DNA from: Candidatus Faecivivens stercorigallinarum
GTDB lineage: Bacteria > Bacillota > Clostridia > Oscillospirales > Ruminococcaceae
Assembly: GCA_018715465.1 (NCBI GenBank)
Contig: DVLN01000050.1
Location: 1 to 35,697, forward strand
Direction: 5' to 3'
DNA: 35,697 bases
Below the pieces are notes generated by a model that saw only the letters and a program-made list of their open reading frames with translations, ran no database searches and had not been told where the DNA came from. Of this stretch, positions 14,487 to 23,574 are shown piece after piece. How positions within the stretch are numbered: the stretch's first letter is position 1; each line of letters begins with the position of its first letter. The position numbers and the translations under genes are program-made.

Positions 14487-15869
14487 TCAGCCGTTTGTCT
14501 CCGCCCGGCGGAGATCCCGGTCATGATAGACATACCGGATAACTGTTTCCAGCCTCGATTTTCTGCCGCCCTTGAACAGCAGCACATCCCCGTTGCGCCG
14601 GTCGGTGCGCAGATACTGCGCAATCTCCTCCGGCGACTGGAAAACCTGTACCCGGGTACGGGAATAAGGAGCGGCCCCTTCGGCCACCTCAGCGGCATGC
14701 TCTCCGCAGACCAGAATAATATCTGCGCCTGCCTGGGCGATCCTGCGCCCGGCTGCCCGATGGGCGGAAGCGGCGGTATTGCCGAGGTCTTCCATCTCGC
14801 CCAGAACCGCGATCTTGCGTTTCCCGTCAAATTTAGCGAAATAATCCGCCGCTTCCCGCACCGATTCCGGTGTCGAAGTCCAGCTGTCGTCGATGATTGT
14901 GACCCCCATCGAGGTCGTCATCAGACTAAGCCGCCCGGGCAGCGGGCGAAACCGTTCCAGCACCCGCTGGATGGTCGTCTCGGGTACCCCCATCAGCACT
15001 GCCGCTGCAAAGGCTGCCAACGCATTATAACAGTTTCCAATTCCTGGCATCTGCAGCCGGATACGGGTCGTTTTGCCGTAACAGCTGACATCCATCACGG
15101 TTGCATCCCGTTCGCTGCTGATGATTTTTCCATTGACATCGCATGGGGTCTCAATTCCATAGTACAGCACATCCCCTGAGACGTCCCCTGCCAGATTATA
15201 CAGCATTGGATCGTCGGCGCAGAGAATCACCGGATCATTGCTGCTCATCGCACGGGTCAGCGACATCCGTTCTTTCAAAATCGTCTCCTTGTTGCCGAAC
15301 GACCCGAGGTGCGCGCTGCCGATACCGGTTATGATTGCCGCTGACGGGCGGCAGATCTTTCCCAGCCGTTCAAAGCTGCCGGGCGTCGTGAATCCCATCT
15401 CGACCACTGCGCAGCGGTCATCGGCATCCAGTCCCAGCAGCGTCTCCGGCACGCCGAGATCGCCGGTCAGTTCCCAGCGGGTGCGGCTGGTTTTCTGTTC
15501 TTCCGACAGGATGCGGTAGAGCATCTCGCGAACAGTTGTTTTGCCGTCCGCACCGGCGATTGTGATAATACGGGTATGGAACTGACGGCGGTACCACGAC
15601 GCGATCCTGCAAAGGGTATCGTAAGGCGCTCCGTCCGAAACAGCGCAGGGAACGCCCAGTCCGTCGCATGGACGGTCGGAAATCACCGCAGTCGCTCCCT
15701 TCGCAACTGCTTCAGCAGCTGAATCTGGCATCAGCTCCAGATAGAGACAGCCAGGGCGCACCTCACCAAGGTCAGACGCAATCCAGCTGACCTCCATCTC
15801 TTTTTCCGGTTTTACGATCCAGCGGGCATCCGCTGCCTTTACAATCCAGTCAAGATTCATTCTTTGCAT
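14487..15869 (-). CDS. murF: UDP-MurNAc-tripeptide:D-Ala-D-Ala ligase MurF
   Basis: Adds D-Ala-D-Ala to the UDP-MurNAc tripeptide, the last cytoplasmic step before lipid I. It is a Mur ligase of 460 residues. Visible parts are the ATP loop TIAGADGKTTVREML, ITGIGSAHLGSFG, GNCYNALAAFAAAVLMG, LGEMEDLGNTAASAHRAAG and a C-terminal LLFKGGRKSRLE, the MurF hallmark. Two motifs deviate: the P-loop reads GADGKTT and the usual YNANP stretch is WTSTP. The ATG at 15869 has AAAAGGGG 7 bases before it; a second ATG at 15860 is possible. It follows murE by 52 bases and precedes the MraY-like gene by 20 bases, so all are in one operon. Confidence 0.93.
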   Translation of the reverse strand: MQRMNLDWIVKAADARWIVKPEKEMEVSWIASDLGEVRPGCLYLELMPDSAAEAVAKGATAVISDRPCDGLGVPCAVSDGAPYDTLCRIASWYRRQFHTRIITIAGADGKTTVREMLYRILSEEQKTSRTRWELTGDLGVPETLLGLDADDRCAVVEMGFTTPGSFERLGKICRPSAAIITGIGSAHLGSFGNKETILKERMSLTRAMSSNDPVILCADDPMLYNLAGDVSGDVLYYGIETPCDVNGKIISSERDATVMDVSCYGKTTRIRLQMPGIGNCYNALAAFAAAVLMGVPETTIQRVLERFRPLPGRLSLMTTSMGVTIIDDSWTSTPESVREAADYFAKFDGKRKIAVLGEMEDLGNTAASAHRAAGRRIAQAGADIILVCGEHAAEVAEGAAPYSRTRVQVFQSPEEIAQYLRTDRRNGDVLLFKGGRKSRLETVIRYVYHDRDLRRAETNG

Positions 15870-15921
15870 ATCCTTGCCCCTTTTCAGCAGTATCGCCGCA
15901 TTTTCCGTCAATCATGCGGTC

Positions 15922-17400
15922 TTATCGCGCTTCTGTTTCTGCCAGCGCTTCTGCCACAACCTCCCGTTCGTCAAAGTGGAATTTTTCATGTCCGATAATC
16001 TGATAGTCTTCATGCCCCTTACCGGCGAGGACGATGGTGTCTCCCGGCTGGGCGTTGGCGACCGCATAATAAATTGCTTCCCTCCGGTTGACAATCGTCA
16101 CATGAGGGGTATCGAACCCTTCCAGCCCCGGCAGGATCTCATCAATAATCGCCTGTGGGTCCTCAGTACGGGGATTATCCGATGTCACGATTACAAAATC
16201 CGCGTATTTTGCAGCAGCGGCCGCCATCAGTGGACGCTTGGTGCGGTCACGGTCACCGCCGCATCCGAACAGGCAGACCAGCCGTCCCCTGACCGTCTCT
16301 TTCAGCGATGAGAGAACATTTTCCAGCGGGTCAGGTGCATGGGCATAGTCGGTGATAACGGTAAAATCCCGTCCGGTCGGAATGATCTCGATTCTTCCCT
16401 TGACCCCGGTCACCTGACCAAGCGAACGGACGATCTGTTCGATCCCAAGCCCCAGCTGGAGGCAGGCGCCCGCCGCTGCCAGCGCGTTGCGGACCGAAAA
16501 CAGCCCCGGCATCGCAAATTTGATCGGATAATCTTTTCCTTTATATACCAGTATAAACTGTACGCTTTCCGGGTGGCAGACGATATCTTTTGCCCAAAGA
16601 TCCGCCTCTCTTTCCGCCGAAAAGGTCAGCACCGGGATTTCCCGGCCTGCAATCCCAGGCAGCTGTTCCAGCAATGTCCGCCCATGCGGGTCATCAATAC
16701 CGATGACCGCACTGTCACAGCGTGCAAACAGCTTTTTCTTGGCGGCAAAATAGCTTTCCATATCCCCGTGATAATCCAGATGTTCATGGGAAAGATTGGT
16801 AAACACAGCAGTCTGATACCAGCTGTCGCCAATCCGCTGCTGTTCCAGCGCATGGGAGGAAACCTCCATCACACAGTATCCGCACCCGGCATCCCGCATC
16901 TGTGCGTAGAGGGATTCCAGTTCCATCGCCTCAGGGGTGGTATTTTCCGCGTGAATGACCTTTTCGCCAATCTCATTCTGAATCGTACCGATCAGGCCGA
17001 CCATATTGCCGGCATCGGTCAGAATCCTTTTCATCAGATTGGTGACAGTCGTTTTTCCTTTGGTCCCGGTGACACCCGCCAGCCTAAATGCGCGGGCAGG
17101 GTGCCCAAAAAAGGCGGATGCCGCCCGACCGTAAAAATCATGGGTATCGCTGACGGTAATCTCCCGTTCCAGCCCCAGTTTACGCTCGGTAACAATGCAG
17201 GCTGCGCCTTTTTCCAGTGCGGCGGCCGCAAAGGTATGCCCGTCGACGTTGCCGCCTCGGATACAGACAAAGATACTACCCTTCACCGCCTGTCTCGAAT
17301 CGCAGGTGATCGCGGTAATTTCACAGTCAAATCCGGGCTTTTCCCCGAGTGACAGGCCATCCGAGCAATCTATTCCGTTCAAAATTTCTGAAAGCAGCAT
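15922..17400 (-). CDS. murE: UDP-MurNAc-dipeptide:meso-diaminopimelate ligase MurE
   Basis: Adds the third amino acid of the stem peptide. The ATP loop is VTGTKGKTTVTNLM (about residues 108-121). ENTTPEAMELE and SHEHLDYHGDMESYFAAKKKLF belong to the central domain, where the second Lys is probably carbamylated. The C-terminal motif SDNPRTEDP is the meso-DAP signature (lysine enzymes read DDNPA-like), so the wall is mDAP type. The 492 residues are of normal length. The ATG at 17400 has AAAGGAAG 7 bases upstream. The position between the class B PBP and murF is standard for a dcw cluster. Confidence 0.96.
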   Translation of the reverse strand: MLLSEILNGIDCSDGLSLGEKPGFDCEITAITCDSRQAVKGSIFVCIRGGNVDGHTFAAAALEKGAACIVTERKLGLEREITVSDTHDFYGRAASAFFGHPARAFRLAGVTGTKGKTTVTNLMKRILTDAGNMVGLIGTIQNEIGEKVIHAENTTPEAMELESLYAQMRDAGCGYCVMEVSSHALEQQRIGDSWYQTAVFTNLSHEHLDYHGDMESYFAAKKKLFARCDSAVIGIDDPHGRTLLEQLPGIAGREIPVLTFSAEREADLWAKDIVCHPESVQFILVYKGKDYPIKFAMPGLFSVRNALAAAGACLQLGLGIEQIVRSLGQVTGVKGRIEIIPTGRDFTVITDYAHAPDPLENVLSSLKETVRGRLVCLFGCGGDRDRTKRPLMAAAAAKYADFVIVTSDNPRTEDPQAIIDEILPGLEGFDTPHVTIVNRREAIYYAVANAQPGDTIVLAGKGHEDYQIIGHEKFHFDEREVVAEALAETEAR

Positions 17401-17472
17401 CCTGTTTCTTCCTTTCTAAGCCATCTTTTGCAAAGCCGCGCCGGACATCGGCAGCCGGTCTTCGGCTTCCGA

Positions 17473-19764
17473 TCAGGCACCGTCCTCGCCCGAAACAACA
17501 CATTCAATTTCAACGATGGTTCCGCGTTCAAGCAAATCCCCCGCCTCATATTCCTGTGAAACGACCCTTGCCTTAGAGTTGTTGGCAGCGCCGCCGGTCA
17601 CCTGAACATTGAGGCCATAATTGCCCAATGTCTGACTCGCCTGAGTCGGAGACAGCCCAATGACGTTGGGCATCGTCACCATCGAGATTTCCGTACTTTC
17701 GGTGTACAATACGATGGTAGACTCATTTGGTACACGGCTGCTCTCATCCGGGAATACGTCGATGACCGAATCACCATTCCCGATCACGTAAGCATCCAGC
17801 CCCTGAGCCGACAGTTTGGATTTTGCAGTTGCGACATCCAATCCGACCAGAGTGGACGGAACCGAAACATCCTGATCCTCCAGCTCCTCATCGGTAAAGG
17901 TGGTGGTCACGCCGAGATACGGCAGAATATCCTGCATGATGCTGGAGGCGAGCGGACCGACGACTGTGTTCGCGTAAGAGGTATCACCCTGAGTCGGACT
18001 GTCAATCAAAACGATTGCCGCGACCTGCGGGTCATCCGCCGGCGCAAAGACAAAATAGGAGAAGACGTACATCTCCTCTTCGCCTTCTTCCAGCTTATTG
18101 GAGAGGATCTGTGCAGTACCCGACTTGCCGCCGATGCTGTAGCCTTTAACATAGGCATTAGTACCACCGTTCGCCGAAACAACCTGTTCCAGAGCGTCCC
18201 GCATGATTGCGGAGTTTTCTTCTGAAATCACCTGACGTTTGACTGTCGTGCCAAATTCCTGAACGGTATTGCCGTCAGCGTCGATAATTCGGTCGACAAT
18301 GCGGGGAACCAGCAGGTTGCCGCCGTTGATCGCCGCAACAGCCGCCGTCAGCATCTGCAAGGGGGTCATCGTGTTGGACTGACCAAACGAACAGGACGCC
18401 AGTGAGATGTTGTTCATCGTATCGTCGTAATAAACGCCGATTCTCTCCGCCGGCAGGTCGATGCCGGTCTTTTCGGTCAAACCGAACGCCTGATAGTATT
18501 CAAAGAAGCGTTCCTGTCCAAGGTCCAGGCCGATCTGCATGAAAGCCGGGTTACAGGAGTTGACCAGCGCCTGGGTAAAGGTCTCGGCACCATGACCGGT
18601 ACGGTTGTGGCAATGGATAGACAGGGTGGAACTGCCGTCCTGGAAGTTGACGACACCGTTGCAGTAGTAGGTAGAAGCGAGACTCGCAGTCCCCTCCTCC
18701 AGTGCAGCGGATGCGGTAACAACCTTGAAAACGGAACCGGGCTCATAGGTATCGGTGATTGCCTTATTCTGCCACTGAGCCTCGCGGGCCTCCTGTCTGG
18801 CCTCGGTCTTCTCCTCTTCGGTTTCCAGTTCTTCAATCTGATCGAGCGTGTACTGATAGGTCAGCGTATACGGATCGTTGCAGTCATAATGCGGATAGTC
18901 AGCCATGCCGAGGATTGCGCCGGTATTGGTATCCATGACCATGATCAGCGCGCCGCCCTCCGGCTGGTACTGATCAACCGCACTTTGCAGCTCCTTTTCG
19001 ATATACTGTTGGATAACGGTATCAATCGTCGTAACAATCGAATAGCCGTCCACCGCATCAAAGGTTTTCTCATAAGTAGTCGGCAGATTGTCGCCGAGTG
19101 CGTCCTTAGCGGTGATGACCCGGCCGTCAACCCCCGACAGCACACTATTGTACTGTGCTTCCAGTCCGTATACACCGGTATTTTCGCTGTTGCAAAAACC
19201 GATTACGCTGGATGCCAGGGTGGAATAGGGGTAATACCGCTTGGTGGAAACCTCAGTCGAAACGCCGACATAATCGTATTCCGCCAGCATTTCCTGCAAG
19301 GCAGTGACCGTGTTTTTATCCACACGGTCGGCAACCTTGCGGTAGTTTTTAGTGGTATAGGACATCTGTTCGAGGATATAGTCGACATCCTTGCCCAGAA
19401 CTTCCGCCAGACGGGTCGCGAACCGTTCCAGGTCTCCCTCTTTGTCGATCAGATTGCCTTCCTCATCCTTTTTGGGGATATTCTCATCAATCGTATTCGG
19501 GTCGATGATGATATTCCAGGCGGTCGCACTCTGAGCCAGCACGTTCATATTGGTATCATAGATGGTGCCGCGGTTGGCGGTGATGGTCATATCCGACAGC
19601 TGCTGGCGGGCAGCACGTCCTTCCATCTCCTCCCCACGGACAATCGACCAGTTGAACAGGTTGGCGACCACCCACACCAGAACAATCGTCATGACCGGGC
19701 AGACCACAAAAACCAGCCGCTGCATCGACGTAAATTTATCCAGTCTTTTGAAAAAGCGAAACAT
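17473..19764 (-). CDS. spoVD: Class B penicillin-binding protein with PASTA repeats (SpoVD/PBP2 type)
   Basis: Septal or spore-cortex transpeptidase, 763 residues. After a short basic N-terminus there is one signal-anchor helix (LVFVVCPVMTIVLVWVVANL), then the dimerisation domain (TITANRGTIYD), and the transpeptidase domain with SVFK (Ser344, Lys347), SCN (403-405) and KSGT (Lys547). Two PASTA domains close the chain, at about 635-690 and 693-763. PASTA in a dcw class B PBP is typical of SpoVD. As it is the only class B PBP here, it may serve vegetative division, like FtsI, as well. The ATG at 19764 has GGGAGGG 4 bases before it, which decides this start over a longer frame. Confidence 0.93.
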   Translation of the reverse strand: MFRFFKRLDKFTSMQRLVFVVCPVMTIVLVWVVANLFNWSIVRGEEMEGRAARQQLSDMTITANRGTIYDTNMNVLAQSATAWNIIIDPNTIDENIPKKDEEGNLIDKEGDLERFATRLAEVLGKDVDYILEQMSYTTKNYRKVADRVDKNTVTALQEMLAEYDYVGVSTEVSTKRYYPYSTLASSVIGFCNSENTGVYGLEAQYNSVLSGVDGRVITAKDALGDNLPTTYEKTFDAVDGYSIVTTIDTVIQQYIEKELQSAVDQYQPEGGALIMVMDTNTGAILGMADYPHYDCNDPYTLTYQYTLDQIEELETEEEKTEARQEAREAQWQNKAITDTYEPGSVFKVVTASAALEEGTASLASTYYCNGVVNFQDGSSTLSIHCHNRTGHGAETFTQALVNSCNPAFMQIGLDLGQERFFEYYQAFGLTEKTGIDLPAERIGVYYDDTMNNISLASCSFGQSNTMTPLQMLTAAVAAINGGNLLVPRIVDRIIDADGNTVQEFGTTVKRQVISEENSAIMRDALEQVVSANGGTNAYVKGYSIGGKSGTAQILSNKLEEGEEEMYVFSYFVFAPADDPQVAAIVLIDSPTQGDTSYANTVVGPLASSIMQDILPYLGVTTTFTDEELEDQDVSVPSTLVGLDVATAKSKLSAQGLDAYVIGNGDSVIDVFPDESSRVPNESTIVLYTESTEISMVTMPNVIGLSPTQASQTLGNYGLNVQVTGGAANNSKARVVSQEYEAGDLLERGTIVEIECVVSGEDGA

Positions 19765-19898
19765 AAAACCCTCCCATAGTATAACGGGTGCACAGGCAGC
19801 TGCATCTGACTGCATGCAGTTTCAGCGGTTACAGGCAGTTTTCGTACTGGTTTACCGTCCGGCAAAAAATAGACACAGTGCAAAACATCTGTAAACAT

Positions 19899-19943
19899 TT
19901 ACGAAAAATGCCTATATATGAACAGAAGGTCAAGATAAACCAT
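19899..19943 (-). CDS. Possible 14-residue small protein or leader peptide
   Basis: A very short frame with a near-perfect AGGAGG site 5 bases before its ATG, between ftsL and the PBP gene. The peptide is hydrophobic and aromatic (MVYLDLLFIYRHFS). Its TAA is followed at once by another ATG that opens a longer frame overlapping the PBP start. It could be a translated leader for the PBP gene, but no other evidence is available. Confidence 0.3.
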   Translation of the reverse strand: MVYLDLLFIYRHFS

Positions 19944-19989
19944 CTCAACCTCCTATTATTTCCTATTCAGTTATAACCGCGAATATGTA

Positions 19990-20445
19990 TCAGATGTCAA
20001 TGCCCAATCCTTCCAGAAACTCTACCAGAATATCCACCAGTGTCTTACTCTTTTCCGGTGTCTGGATCACATTTTCCTGCTCAACCTTCAGGTAGGTGAC
20101 CTGCGAGTTGTCAGGTTTGACCATTCCCAGCTCTTCGGTCGCGATTTCCTCGACCTGAGCCAGCGACATCTGGCCGTCCAGCTCCGCCTCCATTCTGACC
20201 TTTTCACTGGTCAGTTCGGACAGGTAATCGGTTGCCTCATTGATACCGACATTCAGCTGAGCGATCTGCACCCGTCCGTACAGAGCGGCAAATACGATCG
20301 CGAGAATGACCAGCGCCGACGACAGAATCCGTGCCGGATGGACGACTCGTTCCCGTTTGGGCAGCCGTTCAATCGCCGGCGCATGTGAAGGTCCTGAAAA
20401 CTGTTCAAAATTATAGTCTCTTTTTGATGCGAGATTGCTTTGCAT
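19990..20445 (-). CDS. ftsL: FtsL-like septum formation protein
   Basis: Small bitopic division protein, 151 residues, that pairs with DivIC/FtsB and FtsQ and activates the FtsW-PBP pair. It has a charged N-terminus of about 40 residues, one hydrophobic helix (ILSSALVILAIVFAALYGRV, about 40-59), and an extracellular heptad-like region rich in Leu, Glu and Gln (about 64-112). Sequence conservation in this family is low, so the call rests on topology, length and position between rsmH and the PBP gene. The ATG at 20445 has AAAGGAG 10 bases upstream, slightly far, and no better start is seen. Confidence 0.8.
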   Translation of the reverse strand: MQSNLASKRDYNFEQFSGPSHAPAIERLPKRERVVHPARILSSALVILAIVFAALYGRVQIAQLNVGINEATDYLSELTSEKVRMEAELDGQMSLAQVEEIATEELGMVKPDNSQVTYLKVEQENVIQTPEKSKTLVDILVEFLEGLGIDI

Positions 20446-20468
20446 GGAAGCATTACTCCTTTGAGGAA

Positions 20469-21407
20469 TTAGTCATTGCGGGCATGGATCTTCTCCAATA
20501 TCCGCAGCTTGGCACTGGCTGAACGGTGGTTTTCGGCCAGCTCACTGCTACTGGGCAGGATCGGCTTTTTATTGACCAGCACGGCCGCCGGCGTCCGTCC
20601 GCAGACGCATACCGGAAATTCCGGCGGGCAGATACAGCCCGTCGCCAGCTGGGCAAACTTCTGCTTGACCATCCGGTCTTCCAGCGAATGGAAGGTGATG
20701 ATCACCAGCCTGCCGCCCTCCGAGAGGCAGTCAAATGCGGCGTCAATTCCCTGGGACAGCACGTCCAGTTCGGAATTGACCGCTATTCTCAGTGCCTGAA
20801 AAGTGCGCTTGCAGGGATTCTTGTCCCTTTTAGCAGCCGCCGGCATCGACGCCTTGACGATCTCGACCAGCTGCAATGTTGTTTCGACCGGAGCCTTTTC
20901 CCTGGCCCGGACGATATTACGGGCGATCGAACGGGCATATCGTTCTTCCCCGTATTCCCATAAAATTCTTGCGATTTCCCATTCCGGCAGGCTGGCAAGC
21001 AAATCAGCCGCCGTTGTCCCTGTCTGAGACATCCGCATGTCCAGCAGTGCATCCTCCCGATAGGAGAAGCCGCGGGACGGGTTGTCCAGCTGCCAGGACG
21101 ATACTCCCAGATCCAAAAGGACCCCATCAACCGGAAGCGCCTGACGCGCCTCCAGCACCTCTTTCATCCGGCAGAAGTTGGTCTGAATGACCTCCGCCTG
21201 CGGAAATCCTGCCAGCCGCTCGGCTGCGACCTTCACCGCATCCGGGTCCTGGTCAAGTGCATAGAGCCTGCCGCCGGTCAGCCGTGCGGCAATCTCCCTG
21301 CTGTGGCCGGCGCCGCCCGCGGTCCCGTCGACATATCTGCCGTCCGGGCGGATGCGGAGACCTTCCAGGCATTCCCGGAGCAGCACGCTGTAATGTGTAA
21401 ACTCCAT
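20469..21407 (-). CDS. rsmH: 16S rRNA m4C1402 methyltransferase RsmH
   Basis: SAM-dependent enzyme that methylates C1402 in the ribosomal P site; it normally opens dcw clusters (older name MraW). The SAM motif VDGTAGGAGHS (about residues 26-36), LLDLGVSSWQLDNPSRGFSY, RTFQALRIAVNSEL and TFHSLEDRMVKQKF are all present. The length of 312 residues is normal. The ATG at 21407 has GGAGGGG 5 bases before it, which decides against the longer frame. A textbook promoter lies at 21479-21507. mraZ, usually just upstream, is absent, so this gene is first in the cluster. Confidence 0.96.
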   Translation of the reverse strand: MEFTHYSVLLRECLEGLRIRPDGRYVDGTAGGAGHSREIAARLTGGRLYALDQDPDAVKVAAERLAGFPQAEVIQTNFCRMKEVLEARQALPVDGVLLDLGVSSWQLDNPSRGFSYREDALLDMRMSQTGTTAADLLASLPEWEIARILWEYGEERYARSIARNIVRAREKAPVETTLQLVEIVKASMPAAAKRDKNPCKRTFQALRIAVNSELDVLSQGIDAAFDCLSEGGRLVIITFHSLEDRMVKQKFAQLATGCICPPEFPVCVCGRTPAAVLVNKKPILPSSSELAENHRSASAKLRILEKIHARND

Positions 21408-21478
21408 CAATACCCCTCCACAGTCAGTTTGAAATGGAATCGGCTGCAACAGGGTACACCAATCCCATTGATATCATT

Positions 21479-21507
21479 ATTATACCGTCTTTTCAAAGAT
21501 TTTGCAA
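21479..21507 (-). promoter_or_regulatory. Main promoter of the dcw cluster
   Basis: On the minus strand TTGCAA (21502-21507) and a perfect TATAAT (21479-21484) with a 17-base spacer, about 70 bases before rsmH. No mraZ-type DNA repeats (TGGGN) are seen around it. Confidence 0.8.
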
Positions 21508-21556
21508 CAGTTTTTTAAAAACGGGTGATTCTTTTTCCATGAAAAAAAAGAATAAT

Positions 21557-23068
21557 TCAACTAAATTCATCCGAAAACTCCTCTTCCGGCAACACATTTA
21601 CTGCGGCGCAGGCCTCTTCAAACGCCGACAGAAATGCATTTATATCTTCCGGCGAGAGGTTAGGTACCCGGATGCAGGTGTGTTTTTCCGACCGCAGCCA
21701 GACAATCAGGTCGGCGCACCGGCTTTTTCTCTGAAAGATACTGCGGGTCACGGTGATCTTAGCGACTTTATCGGCACGACAGACGACGGTAAACAGCCGG
21801 TAACCTCTGGCTGCGCGAAAGGTAAAGGTATTCTGCCGCTGTCCGACACCGTTGTGAAAAAAGGACCATAGCCTGACCGCCAGATGCCATCCGGCGGGCA
21901 GCACCATCATTCCCCCGACAAACACCACCAGTTCCCGGATACTCGGCAGCCACCGCCATGCCGCCCGCCATCCCAACAGCAAAAGCCCACACAGCAAAAT
22001 ATCCGGCCAGACTGTCCGCCACAGTGTCCGCAGCGGCGGGCGCCAGCGGTTGGGAGCGGGGCGCAGTTCGGGAAGAATCAGCGACAGGCTCCTGCGCAGA
22101 TCATCCCGACCGACCGCAGGAAGGAGAACCGACTGTTCATTCTTTTCCTTGCCGTACCCTGTGCAGCTGACCATTCCGGCATAATATCCGAAAATCTTTG
22201 TCAGAATACTCTGCCGCAGCTGCAAAAAATTGACCCTGCCCGCGGAAAGCAGATACTCTCTGACCGTCACAATCCCGCAGCGGATATACAACTCCCCGCC
22301 CCGTCTCACCGCCTGAAACCCAAGGTGACGGATCAGATTGAGGACAAAGTCGATCAGCCATCCTCCCAGCAGAACCCCCGCGATCACCGCCGCGACCGGC
22401 GGCAGCCAGAATGCCACCAATTGCATCAGCTGGGTCAATGAGGTAATCAGCCGGTCCTCGGCTTCCTGTCCCAGCAGCTTGCCGCTCTGGGAGATCAGTG
22501 TTGCTGCGAAGACCGCGCCGCCGATTGAGTCAGAGGTAATCAGCGACAGAATTCCAACATACCATCCTCTAGGCTCATATCTTCTGACCATGACCGGACC
22601 ACCGTCCAGCTGGCTGGAAAAGCGGCTGCACAGTTTTTCTGCATCCTCCCGGCGCAGCAACATACGAACATCCGGGGTATGTTTATTGCCGGCGTCGGTT
22701 TCAATCCGCACCCGCACCGCCCGCAGCGGCTTGAAATACCAGGTATGCTCGACCGATACCGATGAAATGTTGCACAACAGGATCTGTCTTTTTTTAGGCA
22801 GCAGCAGCCCTGAGCAGCTTTCCACCCGATCTTCTCCGACTGCCAATCCGGTAAACATCCACCGTACGACTCCTGCCGCCACAATTGCCAACAGCACCAA
22901 CACGTCCAGCCAGACGCCCCGCAGCCAGCTGTACGGGTCGCCGGTAAACAGCATAAGCGAACGGACCAGCGGAAGCAGCAGCAGCGCAATATACCGCTTA
23001 AAGCCGTCGATGATTGCAATTGGGTGCTGACGGGAATACTCTTTCCGTTCAGACAACATTCCCGGCAT
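21557..23068 (-). CDS. ydbT: YdbT-like PH-domain membrane protein
   Basis: Large membrane protein of about 503 residues with bacterial PH-like (bPH2) segments. Hydrophobic pairs occur near the N-terminus (YIALLLLPLVRSLMLF and VLVLLAIVAAGVV), in the middle (about 190-240) and near residue 380-430. The folded stretches between them carry the pattern seen in YdbT (for example RVESCSGLLLPKKRQILLCNISSVSVEHTW cut short here: positions about 95-125). The function is not established; in Bacillus the ydbS-ydbT pair affects resistance to some antimicrobials. The start at 23068 overlaps the end of the upstream gene by 20 bases, with AAGGG 7 bases before it (an ATG at 23071 is possible), so translation is coupled. 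An AT-rich hairpin at 21528-21553 may end the transcript. Confidence 0.82.
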   Translation of the reverse strand: MPGMLSERKEYSRQHPIAIIDGFKRYIALLLLPLVRSLMLFTGDPYSWLRGVWLDVLVLLAIVAAGVVRWMFTGLAVGEDRVESCSGLLLPKKRQILLCNISSVSVEHTWYFKPLRAVRVRIETDAGNKHTPDVRMLLRREDAEKLCSRFSSQLDGGPVMVRRYEPRGWYVGILSLITSDSIGGAVFAATLISQSGKLLGQEAEDRLITSLTQLMQLVAFWLPPVAAVIAGVLLGGWLIDFVLNLIRHLGFQAVRRGGELYIRCGIVTVREYLLSAGRVNFLQLRQSILTKIFGYYAGMVSCTGYGKEKNEQSVLLPAVGRDDLRRSLSLILPELRPAPNRWRPPLRTLWRTVWPDILLCGLLLLGWRAAWRWLPSIRELVVFVGGMMVLPAGWHLAVRLWSFFHNGVGQRQNTFTFRAARGYRLFTVVCRADKVAKITVTRSIFQRKSRCADLIVWLRSEKHTCIRVPNLSPEDINAFLSAFEEACAAVNVLPEEEFSDEFS

Positions 23069-23525
23069 CATCCATCCCTTCTGTTTTTTCTGCATTTTCC
23101 GTATTCTCAGACGGGAGCAGCAATGCAAGCAGCTTTTCCGCGTCCTTTTTATCCAGCAGCGGCAGCAGCATACTTCCTCCCATCGCCGAAACCAGCAAGC
23201 TGGCAATCTCCGGCTTCGGAAAGGGGCATTTTACCACAGTCACAGCCATAATGGAAGAAAGACGGATCCGGCGATTGATCTGATACAGAATACCGCTCCG
23301 GTATTCAATATATTGATTAGTCAGCGTAAAATGGCAGCTCCGCCAGAAAAAACCGGCATATACGGCTCCTGCCGCTGCCGCCAGAGAACTTCCCGCCAGC
23401 AGCCAGCCGCGCAACACCGTAAACGGTTGGGTAAAAAAGAGTGTCAGCGCCACCGCTCCACACCATACCAGCACCACCGCCAACGAAACCATCAGCTGCA
23501 ACCAACGGGAAACTCCGCCCTCCAT
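23049..23525 (-). CDS. ydbS: YdbS-like PH-domain membrane protein
   Basis: 158 residues with two hydrophobic helices near the N-terminus (MVSLAVVLVWCGAVALTLFF and a second about 40-60), then a bacterial PH-type domain starting FTLTNQYIEYRSGILYQINRRI, given here by its key residues YRSGILY and the Arg pair. This is the size and layout of YdbS, always paired with the larger YdbT, and here the next gene overlaps by 20 bases. The ATG at 23525 has AGGAGG 8 bases before it; the upstream GTG at 23534 lies within that site. Function unknown, likely an envelope complex. Confidence 0.82.
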   Translation of the reverse strand: MEGGVSRWLQLMVSLAVVLVWCGAVALTLFFTQPFTVLRGWLLAGSSLAAAAGAVYAGFFWRSCHFTLTNQYIEYRSGILYQINRRIRLSSIMAVTVVKCPFPKPEIASLLVSAMGGSMLLPLLDKKDAEKLLALLLPSENTENAEKTEGMDDAGNVV

Positions 23526-23543
23526 CCACGACACCTCCTGTAA

Positions 23544-23568
23544 TAGATATATCTTTATCTAGATATAT
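23544..23568. repeat. Direct repeat in the ydbS leader (possible operator)
   Basis: TAGATATAT occurs at 23544-23552 and again at 23560-23568, a 16-base period, inside the short leader between the ydbS -10 box and its ribosome binding site. The second copy is also part of an ATATCTAGATAT-type palindrome. This looks like a two-site binding region for a regulator. Confidence 0.4.
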
Positions 23569-23574
23569 TTTTAT

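Noticed and set aside
18592-19779. 395-codon plus-strand frame opposite the PBP gene
   Set aside because: The other strand has all PBP motifs in order; this frame shows none and arises from the high GC of the third codon positions.
19689-19898. 69-codon frame overlapping the PBP start
   Set aside because: It overlaps the PBP start and membrane anchor in another frame and has no ribosome binding site.
21528-21553. AT-only hairpin after ydbT as a terminator
   Set aside because: The stem is A/T except for one C-G pair, so it is too weak to call with confidence; it is only mentioned in the ydbT entry.
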